Below are positions 13,109 to 25,200 of a DNA stretch of 64,000 bases, piece after piece. The translations under genes were made by a program, and so were the position numbers. The notes below the pieces were generated by a model. That model saw nothing but the letters and a program-made list of their open reading frames with translations. It had not been told where the DNA came from and searched no databases. Numbering within the stretch: the first letter of the stretch is position 1; every line of letters starts with the position of its first letter. The stretch lies in assembly GCA_964023275.1 (NCBI GenBank), contig OZ029915.1:20798775-20862774 (forward strand). The letters are read 5' to 3'. The stretch comes from Norana najaformis (lineage: Eukaryota > Annelida > Clitellata > Crassiclitellata > Hormogastridae).

Positions 13109-13255
13109 TTTATGTGTATGTGTGGGCTTGCATGCATGTGCGTGTGATTGGGTAGATTTCAAGCTGTGAGTGATTGTGTTGTCTGTTGTCTTTGTTGGTG
13201 ATTTACTGATTGCTATGATCAGATTATTGTTATCAGATTAAGGCACCTGCTATCA

Positions 13256-13261
13256 AATAAA
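13256..13261 (+). terminator. candidate polyadenylation signal of the PDZRN-like gene
   Basis: AATAAA lies 148 nt after the stop codon. Other AATAAA copies lie near 13466-13475, so the true 3' end may be longer. Confidence 0.4.
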
Positions 13262-15169
13262 TTGTCAGTGTGATCTTGATGTGAAGCGTAGGTGTGTCAC
13301 TGGCTTTAACCAATGCCATGTCTGCTGAGACTGCTGTAGATGCTAAAAATGCAGCTGTTCTGTGCTGTAAAAAGTCTGCTTTATAGCATGGCAGTTGCAG
13401 CATTAGTTTGGTCCATGACTTTTGTTGAGCTGTTTTTTTTCTGCCCATAAGTGATGTCCTTGTAAATAAATAAATAGCCAAATAAGCAAAATCTCTAGTA
13501 ATTTTTCTCTTATTCTGTTATTTACTTGATTAATCGGGAAAAATAAATGATGAACTGAAAACTGTGGTTCTCAGTTAGAGCCTACTGTCCATCATTAAGA
13601 AAGAAATGACAAAAATGAAAAAATAATTAGATTCATTTACAGCAAATTGTGGAAGTTTGAACAGCCTTTAAGCACATAAACCTCACTCACTACAGGTATC
13701 AACATTATCTGTTATTAGTGTAGGTTGATAGTTTACAATCAATGCTCTGTGCTTGATGTAGCTTTTGGTATTGTAATCTGCTGCAGTTTTGTGAATGATG
13801 AGTTTTTAATGTAATGGGCTACTGCCACTTATTGACCTTAAGTGATAGGCAGACTGGCTGGAAGTATCTGTAAATAAAATGATTGAATTTTTTTTTGTGT
13901 TAATTAAATTAAACCTGTTTGAATATAATGAATTGAATTGTTAGTGAGAACTGAAAGCATATCACATTATCTCATTCTGAAAGCTAATGTGTGTCCATCA
14001 GAAATTTTTGTTATTGAAAGTGAGCAGGTATTGTATATCCTGTTGTTATTTGCCCAAATGATAAACATGTCATATTCTGTAAATACTTTTATTCTTATTT
14101 TATCAAGGTATCTGATCTGTGATCATTTCTGTTTGTGAGATTGTGTGCAGAAATATGTTTTTAGAGATTTTATTAATTAACTTAAGATAAATCAGTTCTA
14201 CAAGTTTTCAGAAGTAAGTTATTGTTTACTTTAAGTTGGTTGCTATTTTGTTTACATTGACCCTTGATGTATACCTGTGGTTCATGCTTCGTAGATTATG
14301 AGTTTTATGTTGTGGTTAGTCATTTAAGTAAATTTGAAATGCTATTTTAGAATGTTACCATGTGGGAACAGTTGTTATTTGTGATGGGGTACCTCATAGT
14401 AATGCTTAGAATACATACTTAGAATTAATTATAGACTGGTTTACGTGGAAAGTACTTCTTTTTGGTAGAATACTTGCTTGTGACCTTTATTCTAGTTATG
14501 GGTGATACCTTAAGTTATGAATTTGTCCTGGTGACGTCATTCAAATGCTATTCATTGTACCAGTGCTACACAAAAGTATGTCAACAGAATCAGCCTATTC
14601 ATTGGCACTCAGCCAATTAAATTGTGCAAAATTATGTCAAACTAAGGGTAGGAGATCAATGTCCAAACAGAGGACTTGGTTAACTGAAAGTAGAAACAAA
14701 GAAATGTCTGAATTGGGATTTTCAATTCTACTGTTAAAGGTTAATTTGAAACGTGTTCTTGCATTTAAATTTGTGTGTTGTTATTTAATGATGAGAATGT
14801 CAGCATTATGTCTGGTTCTTATGTGTAGCTGATACGAACAACTCGTTGTTAAATGAGTTGTTGAGATAGAAGACAAAGTACTTAATCAGTGCAACTGTGT
14901 TGTGTAATGTTTGCCCATGTTTTGTAATGTATTATTTGGTTTCCAGCTCAAAGTCAAAGTAATTGCTTTTATTTTTGTCTTTTGTTTGAATTTATATGCT
15001 AGTAAAACTTGTGCTTTACTAATTCCTATGAATATAGGGCAAAGTCTATAGTTCAGATGAATCTGTAATTCCTAATTGTTCATGTTGAATGTATTCCTTG
15101 TGATCAACTGTTGTTCCCTCCAAATAGGCATAGAGCTCATTAGGAATTGATTATCAATTTCTCATTGCA

Positions 15170-16016
15170 TGAGGGATCCTCCTCCTTAACCCATTGAAGA
15201 CTGAATTTCTAATACTGGGCACTCCACATCAAAATAAGAAGTTGGAATGGCTTAAATGCTTGAAACTGGGTGACTAACTTGTTGAGCTGGCCGATGTTGC
15301 TCGTAATATGAGCGTTGTTTTTGATTCTGCTATGTCTCTTACAAACTATGTAAATGGTATCTGTAAGTCGCCATACATGTATATTCGTGTTATATGCAGA
15401 ATTAGGCGTTTTGTCCCATGTCTTCAAGGATATCTTTGACAAATGCACTGGTCTCCAGTCGTCTTGACTACTGTAACTCGATTCTTGGGCTAACGCAGAA
15501 GCTCCAAAAAGTTCAGAACTCTTTGGCTAAGGCCATAACTAATACATCAGAAAATGAGCTTATAACTCCTTTGTTTAAATGTCTACATTGGCTTCCTGTT
15601 CAACAAAGGATTTGTTTTAAATTGGGGCTTACAATTTATAAAACATTGAACTCTGACCAACCACAATAATTAAAATCGGTCTTCATTCTCCAGACATCAA
15701 TATTCTACCAGGCCAGGCCATCTTATTATTTTTCTCTGGTCATACCTAACACTAGAGCCGTTCTTGGTAAACGAACAGTTTCAGTTGCTAAACCTAAATT
15801 TTGTAACTCTATCCCTGTATGTGTTCATTTTGCTAAATCGTTTGTGTCATTTTGTTCTCAACTTAAGACTTGCCTGTTTCAAATTGCTTCTCCACGATAG
15901 GCTGCGTCTCTGTCGTTGTGGACTGACCTTCCGGATGTTGACCTATTTGGGTTCGGTGTGCCATCAGCTGATACCTTATGCATTAGACACTGGCGCAGTA
16001 GAAGTTACTAATTACG
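15170..16016 (+). mobile_element. LINE fragment, C-terminal half of reverse transcriptase plus tail
   Basis: Translation across two or three frames gives NPLKTEFLILGTPHQNKKL, a DVARNMSVVFDSAMSL segment, then SSRLDYCNSILG and LHWLPVQQRICFKLGLTIYK, the ordered motifs of a CR1/L2-like ORF2 C-terminus. Frameshifts near 15290 and 15420 break it. The 3' end (cattagacactggcgcagtag, then ctaattacgg) matches the tail at 45180-45278, which marks a second LINE 3'-end family here. Confidence 0.8.
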
Positions 16017-16018
16017 GT

Positions 16019-16149
16019 TGCTTTCATACACTTAGATACAGTTTCATGTACTTGGATATACTTTCATATACTTGGATATTACCTTCATGTACTTGGATGT
16101 ACTTTCATGTACTTGGATGTACTTGCTTGTACTTGGATATACTTTCATG
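16019..16149 (+). repeat. 20-bp minisatellite, about 6 degenerate copies
   Basis: The unit is close to actttcatgtacttggatat, with copies differing by one to four bases. The array lies directly after the LINE tail ending at 16016 and may have grown from it. Confidence 0.75.
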
Positions 16150-16192
16150 AAAAGCTGTTTCCTCAATGCCATTCCTGCATGTCATCTGAAGA

Positions 16193-16244
16193 GTGTTTTG
16201 ATGTTCAAGGTCCAATTATAATTGGACTTTGAACATCAAAACAC
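16193..16244. repeat. 52-bp near-perfect palindrome, 26-bp arms with no loop
   Basis: The left arm starts GTGTTTTGATGTTCAA and the right arm ends TTGAACATCAAAACAC; the centre is CCAATTATAATTGG. Only one pair in 26 is mismatched (G in the left arm against T in the right). It lies 44 bases after a minisatellite. I recognise no known element. Confidence 0.9.
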
Positions 16245-16371
16245 TGTTTGTGATGGTGTGTAGCTTGCCCGTCCGTGTTTCCTGTAAGGCTTGTAACGGT
16301 CCTCTTACATCATGTGAATACAGAAGTTCAAATGGCGAGAAACTTGTGGCAGTGGATACAGAATTTGTCTT

Positions 16372-16530
16372 CTGACTGTAATTGTAATTTGAGATTTATA
16401 AAGCGCCTGTTAGAGGATAAACTCAACAGAGGTGCTTCCGACCCGAAAAAGTAAAATCACTGTTGAACAGAGTACAGTCTTCAGGCGCCTGCGGACGACT
16501 GAGAGGGGGACAGAAAGGAGCTCAAGAAAC
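16372..16530 (-). mobile_element. SINE/LINE 3'-end fragment (GCGCCTGAAGACTGTA family)
   Basis: On the minus strand it reads GCGCCTGAAGACTGTA, later GGAAGCACCTCTG, then GGCGCTTTATAAA and a tail of ATTACAATTACAG. The same blocks occur in the same order at 18885-19012 on the plus strand. I cannot say whether the body is a SINE or a LINE 3' UTR. Confidence 0.6.
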
Positions 16531-17264
16531 AAAGAATGGGGCTGGTAGGTCCTGTGAAGGAGGATCTTCATCGGTTACCTTCCTCGGCATTTCTTTTAAG
16601 ATTCGGATCATTCGTTCCCTACTCTCCACTTTTTCATGGTGTTCTACGATCGAGAATACTGGCGATATGCTGAACATGTCCTCTTAACCTCGTGTTAGAT
16701 GATTTTTAAAATGGATTTCGTTATCGGACATAATAACCCGAGGAATTCGATCTAGTTCGAGAGAATGTCTCCATTAATGCCTGGCCTTGCTCTTGGCAGT
16801 TATATAAGAAAGTGCGATGAATTATGGCAATGGGTTCTTTGTTCCATTACAGTTCGGATACATTTTGTACCAGAAGAAGATGTAGGGCCAATATATCGAC
16901 GATGAGGCTGTCAGATGAAGTGTCGATTACTGGGATCTCGACCAGAGACATTCTGTTGCCTTCAACAGTCTTCTGATTACAGTGCAGGATCACACGATCA
17001 CACGTGGGCATGAGACTCGTGTGTCATCGATGGGCAGTAGAATGATTTGTCCATTCGCGTATTTGTGGCTCTTATTCCTCGATGTGCGGGTATTACTAAT
17101 TGCTTATGCATGGTCTGCTCCTTCACAGTCATCACCTTTGCTTGGTTTACTTCGCCGAAACAACAGACCTCCCTTGACGCATTTACTGTCTGTGGCGCTT
17201 AATTCTTCGAATGTCATGAATGTGATAGTGGACTTACCTACATATACTGAATTATATCTTGCCC

Positions 17265-17492
17265 TGATCCATCCAATCCGCCACCTTCCCATTTCTTTCA
17301 ACCTAAACACAACTCACCGTAACAGCCGTTACTGCTCTGTCCCCTTCTCTCTGGTCTTCTGGCAACTGGACTTTGTTGTTCCTATGGCACTCTTCTGACT
17401 TGACGCAGCGTTGGTGAATAAACTGGTGCCCTGCGCTTAGCTTTACAGTAGCGGTTTAGAAATTCTCGAGATTTCGATTACGAGACTTCACT
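17265..17492 (+). mobile_element. LINE 3'-end fragment (family B)
   Basis: It contains CCCTGATCCATCCAATCCGC, tctctggtcttctggcaac and a terminal CGAGATTTCGATTACGA. A second copy is found inverted at 33085-33305 with the same block order. It carries no conserved coding motif, so assignment to LINE 3' UTRs rests on the shared terminal repeat. Confidence 0.65.
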
Positions 17493-17779
17493 GGACTGGT
17501 GTCTATTATAAATCGAGATTACCGACGAGACTTGCTCTTGTGCTGATTCTTGGCGCTAGTAGACGTGTTACTGTGAAACGGTCGCCATGGCGTCATTGTG
17601 ACGTACTGTTACATACGACAATCCATGACATCTTTATACTGTTAACTTACTTGCGGCCAGTCAAAAACTGTCGCAGTAAAAAGTTGCGAAAAAATAAGCC
17701 CTGTTTAAAAACGTAAGTCCCCAGTTTACTGACAAAAGCGTATAGCCTGCCCAGATTGTCGTAAGGCTGTGTGATTAGA

Positions 17780-17878
17780 ATGGCAGCCACGGATGGAGAT
17801 GCGACTGGTATGATTTCGTTTGATACACCACAATACTTCGGAAAGGGAGACTGGACTGCAGAAATTCACGCCATGAAG
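17780..17878 (+). CDS. first coding exon of the ANKRD26-like gene
   Basis: The ATG at 17780 follows an in-frame TAA 18 bases upstream (17762-17764), so this is a true translation start or the start of a transcript-specific first exon. The 33-residue N-terminus ([20 protein letters not shown]) is non-coiled, acidic to neutral and not homologous to ankyrin repeats. It ends at AAG|gtagac in phase 0 and joins the first coiled-coil exon, 2.3 kb away. Confidence 0.65.
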
Positions 17879-19196
17879 GTAGACCTATACTAAAGACATT
17901 TTTCAAATTTAAACTTGGGGCCAACATTTTCTTCTGTAAGTTCTCTGCCACCGGGCAGGTTCGAACGTCCAATTGCACCATTCCTGACGTTGTTGGGCCT
18001 CCTCCTTCAGTTTACCATATCCGTCCTCCATCATCCAGTCTAATAGCATTTGTCTCAGTCTTCCTCTTGTTTCCTTTCATTCTTCCCTCTATGGTATTTC
18101 TCAGAAGGGAATCGCCTCTCAGTATGAGTCCAATCAATTTCCTGTTTCTCGTTCGTATTGTAGCCATCAGAGATCTCTCTTTCACTAGTTGAAGCAGCTC
18201 TTCGTTTGTTTTGCGCTCTGTCCAGCTAACCTCCTCCATCCTGCCTCATACCCTTAACTCAAAAGCCTCCAGTCTTCTGAGGTCTTCTGTTCTGATGGTC
18301 CATGTTTCCGATCCATATAGGGAGGGGCCTAAGACCACACTCCATATAAATGTTTTGACTATTCTCTTCTTTAGGTTCCTGTTCAGTCCTCCTCTCTTTA
18401 ATTCTTTCCTCTTCATAAAGGCATCTTTTCCCATCGCTATCCTTTTTATGCCATTTTGACATTTTGCGTCTGTTGTAGTCATGCTTCCCAAGTAGCAGAA
18501 CTGCCTGACCTGTTCAGCTCTTCGTCATTTACTATGTTAGGCCTACTACGTAGACTTTGTTGGCCCCAACATAACCTACGTACATGTATATCTTCATGTA
18601 TCACTTATAACTCCAGCCAAGGAAATCTGACTTTGATAGCGAATTTCAATAATCTAAAAAACATTTAAATAATGGATAAGAATCTCGCGAAGACAGTCAC
18701 ACGAGGAACGCTACTGCTAGGCCTGTAGCTACCGGCAATAGGCTATCTATAGGCTTTACTAGTATTCGTCTTTTACAACAAACGTTCAGCCATGGACCTA
18801 ATAATTTCTTATTTGAAAACAGAAAGGCGCATTACATATTTTGTTGTTACTTACCTGCTGACTTTCGACGGGAGCTTCTCTCCCTCTCCCCTCCCTCTCC
18901 CGTAAGCGCCTGAAGACTGTATTATTCCCCAGTTCTGGAACGATGGGCCGGAAGCGCCTCTGACGAGGCTACCTTGAAGCGGCGCTTTACAAATTTACGA
19001 TTACGATTACACAAGCCGCAAACAGGGCTCCAATATATAAATATAGCCATATTTTAGAGCGTTAAAAGACATGCATTGTGGGCCACTGATGAAGTCCTCG
19101 CTTAGTAACGACGACCATAGAGCGGGTTCGATCTCATAATAGCAATTGATTTAATGAGTCTGACATGATGGGTGTCAAGATGCTCTCTCTCTCTCT

Positions 19197-19293
<97 letters not shown>

Positions 19294-22200
19294 TGAGACG
19301 GTCGCTATTTACAGAGACATTGGGTAATTAAATTATGACAAATGCGTCATTTCTCGTATGACGCTAAAGCTACATTAAAAATACACTGTACTCACAAGTT
19401 TGTGTACAAGCAAGACTCTAATTAATCTGTTTTTACTCAAAAAATAGACAAATCAGCACAAACGATTGAGTAAGCTTGATCAAAAACGTAGCTAAACTAA
19501 CGAAGAGATTAAGCTAAACCCCTCTTATGGTACATTATCATTTTTAACATGTAAATAAGTTTCACTGACTGCCTCTTCTGAACTAAATACTTCAGGTCTC
19601 GCCGTGTTTTCTACTGTTAACCTTTGTTAATGCTTAATCATGACTGCAGTTTCACTTACTCAAAAATAATAAATTTCGATGTCTCAGCATTATTTACATT
19701 TAGTACAAGAATAAATCCAGCAAACAATTTGTGTAATATGACCCCATACACATTCACACTTGATTTTCTCTGTAACACACATCTCGAAACTGCCTGCATT
19801 ACGTGTGGTATTTGTATACCATAAAAGAGTAATAATTAATCAAACAAAAGGGTTATGACTGTGTCTGGTCTATACATTCGATGCTGACCTATAACCACTT
19901 CAGTATCTGCTGTTAGAAGGCATTACTTTTAAACGTGCTTCTGGATCACCCCGTGCAATAGCCCTAGTGCTAGGGTTTTCCAGGATAATCAGAGTCGTTG
20001 TAGAGCGTGGCTAATCTTCTTGTTCTTTTTGTTCTGCTCATCCTCCCGACTTCTAATTCTCTTTCTGCCACCAGCTTTCGATCTTTATTATCCCATCCTA
20101 TCTTCCCTCCTACTTATTCGGTTCTTTTTCGTCTCAGACGGAGATGGAGAGGTTGCGTCGACTGAAGCAAGAGGAGCGCACGGCACTGAGCGCAGAAAAC
20201 GATCTCCTACAACGACGACTCGATGATACTAAAACTCAACTGGTTGGTCGTTACCATAATCCTGCTAAAGGAATTTTATAGCGCATTTTGGAACCCTACA
20301 ATGTGATTGATATGAGCTACCTGTGAGGATGCACACAGAAAACATGACGGTCCCTACCGGTCCTGCTCACTATACAGTGGTGTTTCACTGAATCATACAT
20401 AGGTTTAGCTTATCAAGCTACTTTGGTCACCCGTGGAGAACGCACTAAGGGGCCTTAAACCAGGACGATTCTGGACATACTACACAACTTCAGGCTTGGT
20501 TTATCCGATTTATCCAATAGCTTGAAATACCTTAAAATGTCCATATAATTTTTCGGCAAAACAGCTAGTAAGTCTATAAGTGAAATATACTTACGTTCGT
20601 TCATTAATGTATTCAATTCAGTTCATTCATTCGGTATATATATATATATCCAAGATATCTGCTCAGAAGCGCTGCCATCATTGAGAAAACGGTAGCGAAG
20701 GAAAGACGCAGAACTAGGGGGCGGTCATTTGGAGTAGACGTTAATTTGGGGTAGACGTTTTAACTATAGATTGTCGTTCTGCGTGCCAAAGGGACAACCA
20801 GTTCATGCTGCCAAGGGATATACGTGGCAGTCAAATATGAGACAGGGCGAAACAGTTCTTCGAGTAGATTGGCGCTATACCCAGCTGGAACTGCCAGATC
20901 CACACTAAAATCTCAGTAATTTATAGTTAAGCCGAAACGCTGTGAGATGGGCCGCCATAGGAGTACATTATCATCAGTGAACTAGTCCTTTCTAACTACT
21001 GTAGGCCTATGCTATACAATCACATCCTCGAGCGCCTCCGATGAGCTTCTCCTAAAATGGCGCTATTTATGTTTACGATTATAATTACAATTTAATCTGA
21101 TTTTAAGCGCTAAACTATTTGTAGTGTCAATCGTTCTTATTGGTTTAGAAGCTGATGAATGACACGTTGACTCACTCGACAGTCAGGTACAACATGGCCC
21201 TAAATGCTAACAGACAACATAAGGAAGATCTTACGCAACGACTCGAAAATGAAAGGAAGATCAAGGAAAAGCTGCAGACAGAAGCAAGTCTCTCTCTTTC
21301 TTTCTCTGTCGCTGTCTCTGCTTGCCCGTTTTCTTTCTTTCTAATTCTGTCTACGTACATCTCTGTCTGTTTCTACATCACCCGTCAATACGAGCAGTCC
21401 TCCTTTCGCCCTGCCTCTGCAGCTTTTCACTCAAGACTGAAAAGCTATCCTATCTTGCCTCTGCTCCTGCATCAACGATTTCCCTGTAGCACCATACTGT
21501 CTACTCGGCTTGACCTCTCCCCGGATTCTGACCTGGCACCGAAACTGACCAAACAACCTGGCTCTTGAGGACTTGGTAATTGATCTAGCGCCGGTAAATA
21601 TATTTGGTCTCCCTAATGCCGCTTCTGTGTGACCCTGAGAAATTTTGGAGATTTACATTTACATTGCATCTTTTTCTCTATCTGTTTGTTGCTATGTCCA
21701 TCTCTCTGGCTTTATGGCAATCTCTGTCAGTTTCTGTGTCTTTCTCTCTCAGTCTGTTTCTTTAAAATGTGTTGGCAGCATGACAATTCCATGGTTGTGC
21801 ATCTTACGCAGTTTACTTTAGGCCAAATGAGTTTAGCTCTGAGTAACCGTTCACGTTTAAAGTTTAGTACCTCGTCCTCTCGTGCCATGCCTTGTCTAAC
21901 CTTAGCCTATCATCATTACATCACATCAATTTACCAGACCATATTGTCTACACTACTTGCCCTATCGCACTCTACCTTATACTACCCTACTCTACCGCAC
22001 CCCATACCATGTAAGCCTAGTTAGCCTGTATCAGCTACAAAATATGTGGACCTGTTATTGCCTGCATAGGTCGATTTGTTGACGAGCGATCTGAGATCAG
22101 CACTGACTGAGCTGAGAGAGATGCAAACTGCCTCTTTCAAACACGACAAGTGAGCATTTCTACCCCTTTAATTAATTATCTGTATAGAGGTTTGCCTTTC

Positions 22201-25200
22201 TCTTTCCCTATAGACGGATCTAACGTCCCTGTGATTTCATTGTCTAGTTTGCTGTAAGTCTCTGGCTTGTGTTTCTTCGTCTCCGTCTTATTCAATGTCT
22301 GTACATCTCTGTCTCTATTTTGTTATTGTCTCTTTGCATGATAATCTAGTCTATCTTCCTCTGTTTTGGTGCAATTCTACTGACTTGATTCCCCTATCTC
22401 CAACTCTTTCCCTAGGATTTCATGTCGTTTTTTGTTTTCTTCATCTGTCCTTGTCAAAACGATTCTAAAATGAATGATTTGTTTGGAGGCTTTCGGAAGA
22501 CGAGAAAGAGAAGTGGCAAGACCTTGCTGAAGAACGAAGTCATGATTTAGAAATTGCCCGTAAACTGAATAAGGCAAGTGGAACTGCTCCAGTTTTGCTA
22601 AAGAAGCTTATATAATGGCTTTATGCAATTACTGTTTATGGGACAGGCCACAATTAAGCTTCAATTTAGCTTTAATGGAACGTACAGTCTGGAACGCGAA
22701 GAAGCTCCAATTAAGCTAAATTAAACTAAATACTTATTGTCAGCCTTACCTGATCAGCGACTAGCTTACGGTTCTTAATTTACATGATCAGCGACTAGCT
22801 TACGCTTCTTAATTTACCTGATCAGCCACTAGCTTACGCTTCTTAATTTACCTGATCAGCCACTAAGCTTACGCTTTTTAATTTACTTGATCGGCGACTA
22901 GCTTACGCTTCTTAATTTACCTGATCAGCGACTAGCTTACGCTTCTTAATTTACCGTAGGCCTAAGTGTTTGTGAAATTTACAAACAAGAAATCTCAAAT
23001 ATGATTGTGTGATTGTTAATAAATAAATTTTATGTATGATTTCTGTAAGTCATAATTCTCATTTTTAATAATAATATTAAACCTGGAACCGAACCCTTTT
23101 GCCTGTCGATTTTGTTTTGACTGAGCGCCTGTGAATAAGCTGGTCCCCGTGACATGGCTTTCGTTGGGCGCTGTAGAAATCTCGGGATTACAATTACGAT
23201 TCTGCTCTTACATAGCACCTTCTATTGTCATGGATCAATCTAAGGGTTATGTTGATTTTAGTCTTCGCAGGACTAAGCATAACGAATAAGTTTTTTTTCT
23301 AAATTAGGCCCATCTGGAGCTCGCTTTCGCTGGTTAGTTGGTCTGAATTAGTCAAGTTGCATTTGTTTGGCAGGAGTTGGAGGAGAAAATGCATAGTTTA
23401 ACTGACCAGATGTCTAAAGCTACAACGGAGGTCAGTATTTGTAGACTACCTGATTGTGTATTCAAATCAGCTGATTTCAGGCACCTCAATCTGGTTAAGA
23501 ATAGATTCATCAAAAAATCCGGGCACTGCTTCATATGTAGTGTTCTTCTAATAGCCTTGATTGCTACAGGTGCCATAGAAATCTTACGATTACAATTAGT
23601 TGGAGGACTCTCCCTTACGCATCGGCTTTTCGCCTCCAAGTCTTGAGTTCGATTTCTTTATATTGAAGATAATGCGCATCAACTTCTAATTTAGCAATTT
23701 TAATTGTATCATATGTTTTGGATAGACATATACGAATTAAATCAGTTCGTCTGGCCGGGAAACTGTCCACTGCTGACTAAAGATAAAGTTTTGATGTCAA
23801 GAACACACATTAAAGACCAACTGCTGCGTTAAGCTGTGCAAATGATGCAGTGACCAATCAATTTGCTGAAGCTTCTTTCGTAAAAAATATCATCCAATCA
23901 CCACAACAAGGCGACTGTTGCATGATGTGCATCATTTTCATTCTTTCAGTTGCGACTGTTGAAGTTGGTGACGGAGGACCGAGAAAATCAGCTCATGCGC
24001 CTTCAGAAAGACCTTGAACAGCGATCAAGTCAGCTCGATTACATTAAGGAACAATTCAGAAATCAGAAAGTGTGTTGATACACAACTATTTTGTATGACT
24101 TAAAATGTGCTTAATTTCATCATCAATTTCTTGTAATTATATAGCGACTCATTTAATGTATACTTACAAAACGCTAACTAATGGCAATAACTCTAACCCA
24201 GATCCGCTGCGATTATTTGCCCACGTTTCATATGAAATGGCCATTTCAGGCGATACTCAAATAATGTCCATTATTCAGCATTTGCTAACGTAGGCAGAGC
24301 TTTTGCGTGGTACTAAAATGCGCTATAATTAGTGTCAGTAAATACATGCATACGTACATACATGTTTACATGCATACGTACTGTGAACGCAGTATTGCGC
24401 TGCTTTGTCAGCAAGTTTTAAGCGAGCGTTTACATATGAAATTTCTATAAGTCATTGGGTTATTGATTTGTTGTGCACGCGCGTATAATTATGCGCTGAC
24501 TGGCTCTCATCGAACATTTGGTCGTCGTTTTGTGCCTGGTTGGCGGCACACTGCGGGCAGGCAGACTGACGTCAGCAGTGATTCTTGTCGACGCGTGTTT
24601 TATCACTTGGGCGCTCGTGCGGCCTATGCTGTGATGAGTCAGCGGGTTTTTGGAAAAACCCACGATTCCACAATGCCAGCAAGCTGAACTGGTCGGCTGT
24701 CTTGGCGGAAAAGGGCCGATATTAGCCGACACACATCCATTGTGAAAGAGCGCGAAGATTTGTAGCACTGGTCTGGCGTGTGCCAAGTTAAAAGTTAGAG
24801 TTACAAAAGTTGTTGATAGATTCGTGCGTTTAGAAACTGTAATGGTTCAAGTACTGTTGTGACTGAACTGTTCGTTTTAATTATAATTACGAAAATCAAA
24901 GATGATGTGCCTTGACTCGAGTTAACGCTACGCTACGAATGGGACAAGTCGACGATTCGAAGCCCGATCGTTCGACATCTACGAAGGATTGTCGACACAA
25001 ATACATATATATATACATATACACACTTACATACATACATACATACATACATATTTATGGACATGCATGCATAGATTGTTATATTTTATGGAAAAATATA
25101 TCGGCTTTAGGTTAAAATGTTTATTTTCTAAGTTTTTCGTAACATGACTCACAGAAACAAGACGTCGACCTCAGGCGGCGACAAAACCAGCGAACAGCCT

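Larger units (their letters stand above)
13109..17779 (+). other. intergenic region between the PDZRN-like and ANKRD26-like genes
   Basis: It begins with the presumed 3' UTR (GT-rich at 13110-13200). About 13500-15150 is AT-rich sequence with no recognisable feature. LINE and SINE-like fragments, a 20-bp minisatellite and a near-perfect palindrome follow, each listed separately. Confidence 0.5.

Noticed and set aside
15764..16150. 128-codon plus-strand frame
   Set aside because: Made of a LINE tail read out of frame and the 20-bp minisatellite (YLDILS-type repeats).
16982..17398. 138-codon plus-strand frame
   Set aside because: No recognisable domain; its 3' half lies within a family-B repeat and no splice structure supports it.
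21284..21568. Continuation of the exon 3 frame of the ANKRD26-like gene
   Set aside because: Changes from coiled coil to a CT-rich intron translation after the GC donor; splicing to exon 4 restores coiled coil.
22749..22953. CRISPR-like appearance
   Set aside because: Direct tandem repeats with no spacers, in an animal intron.
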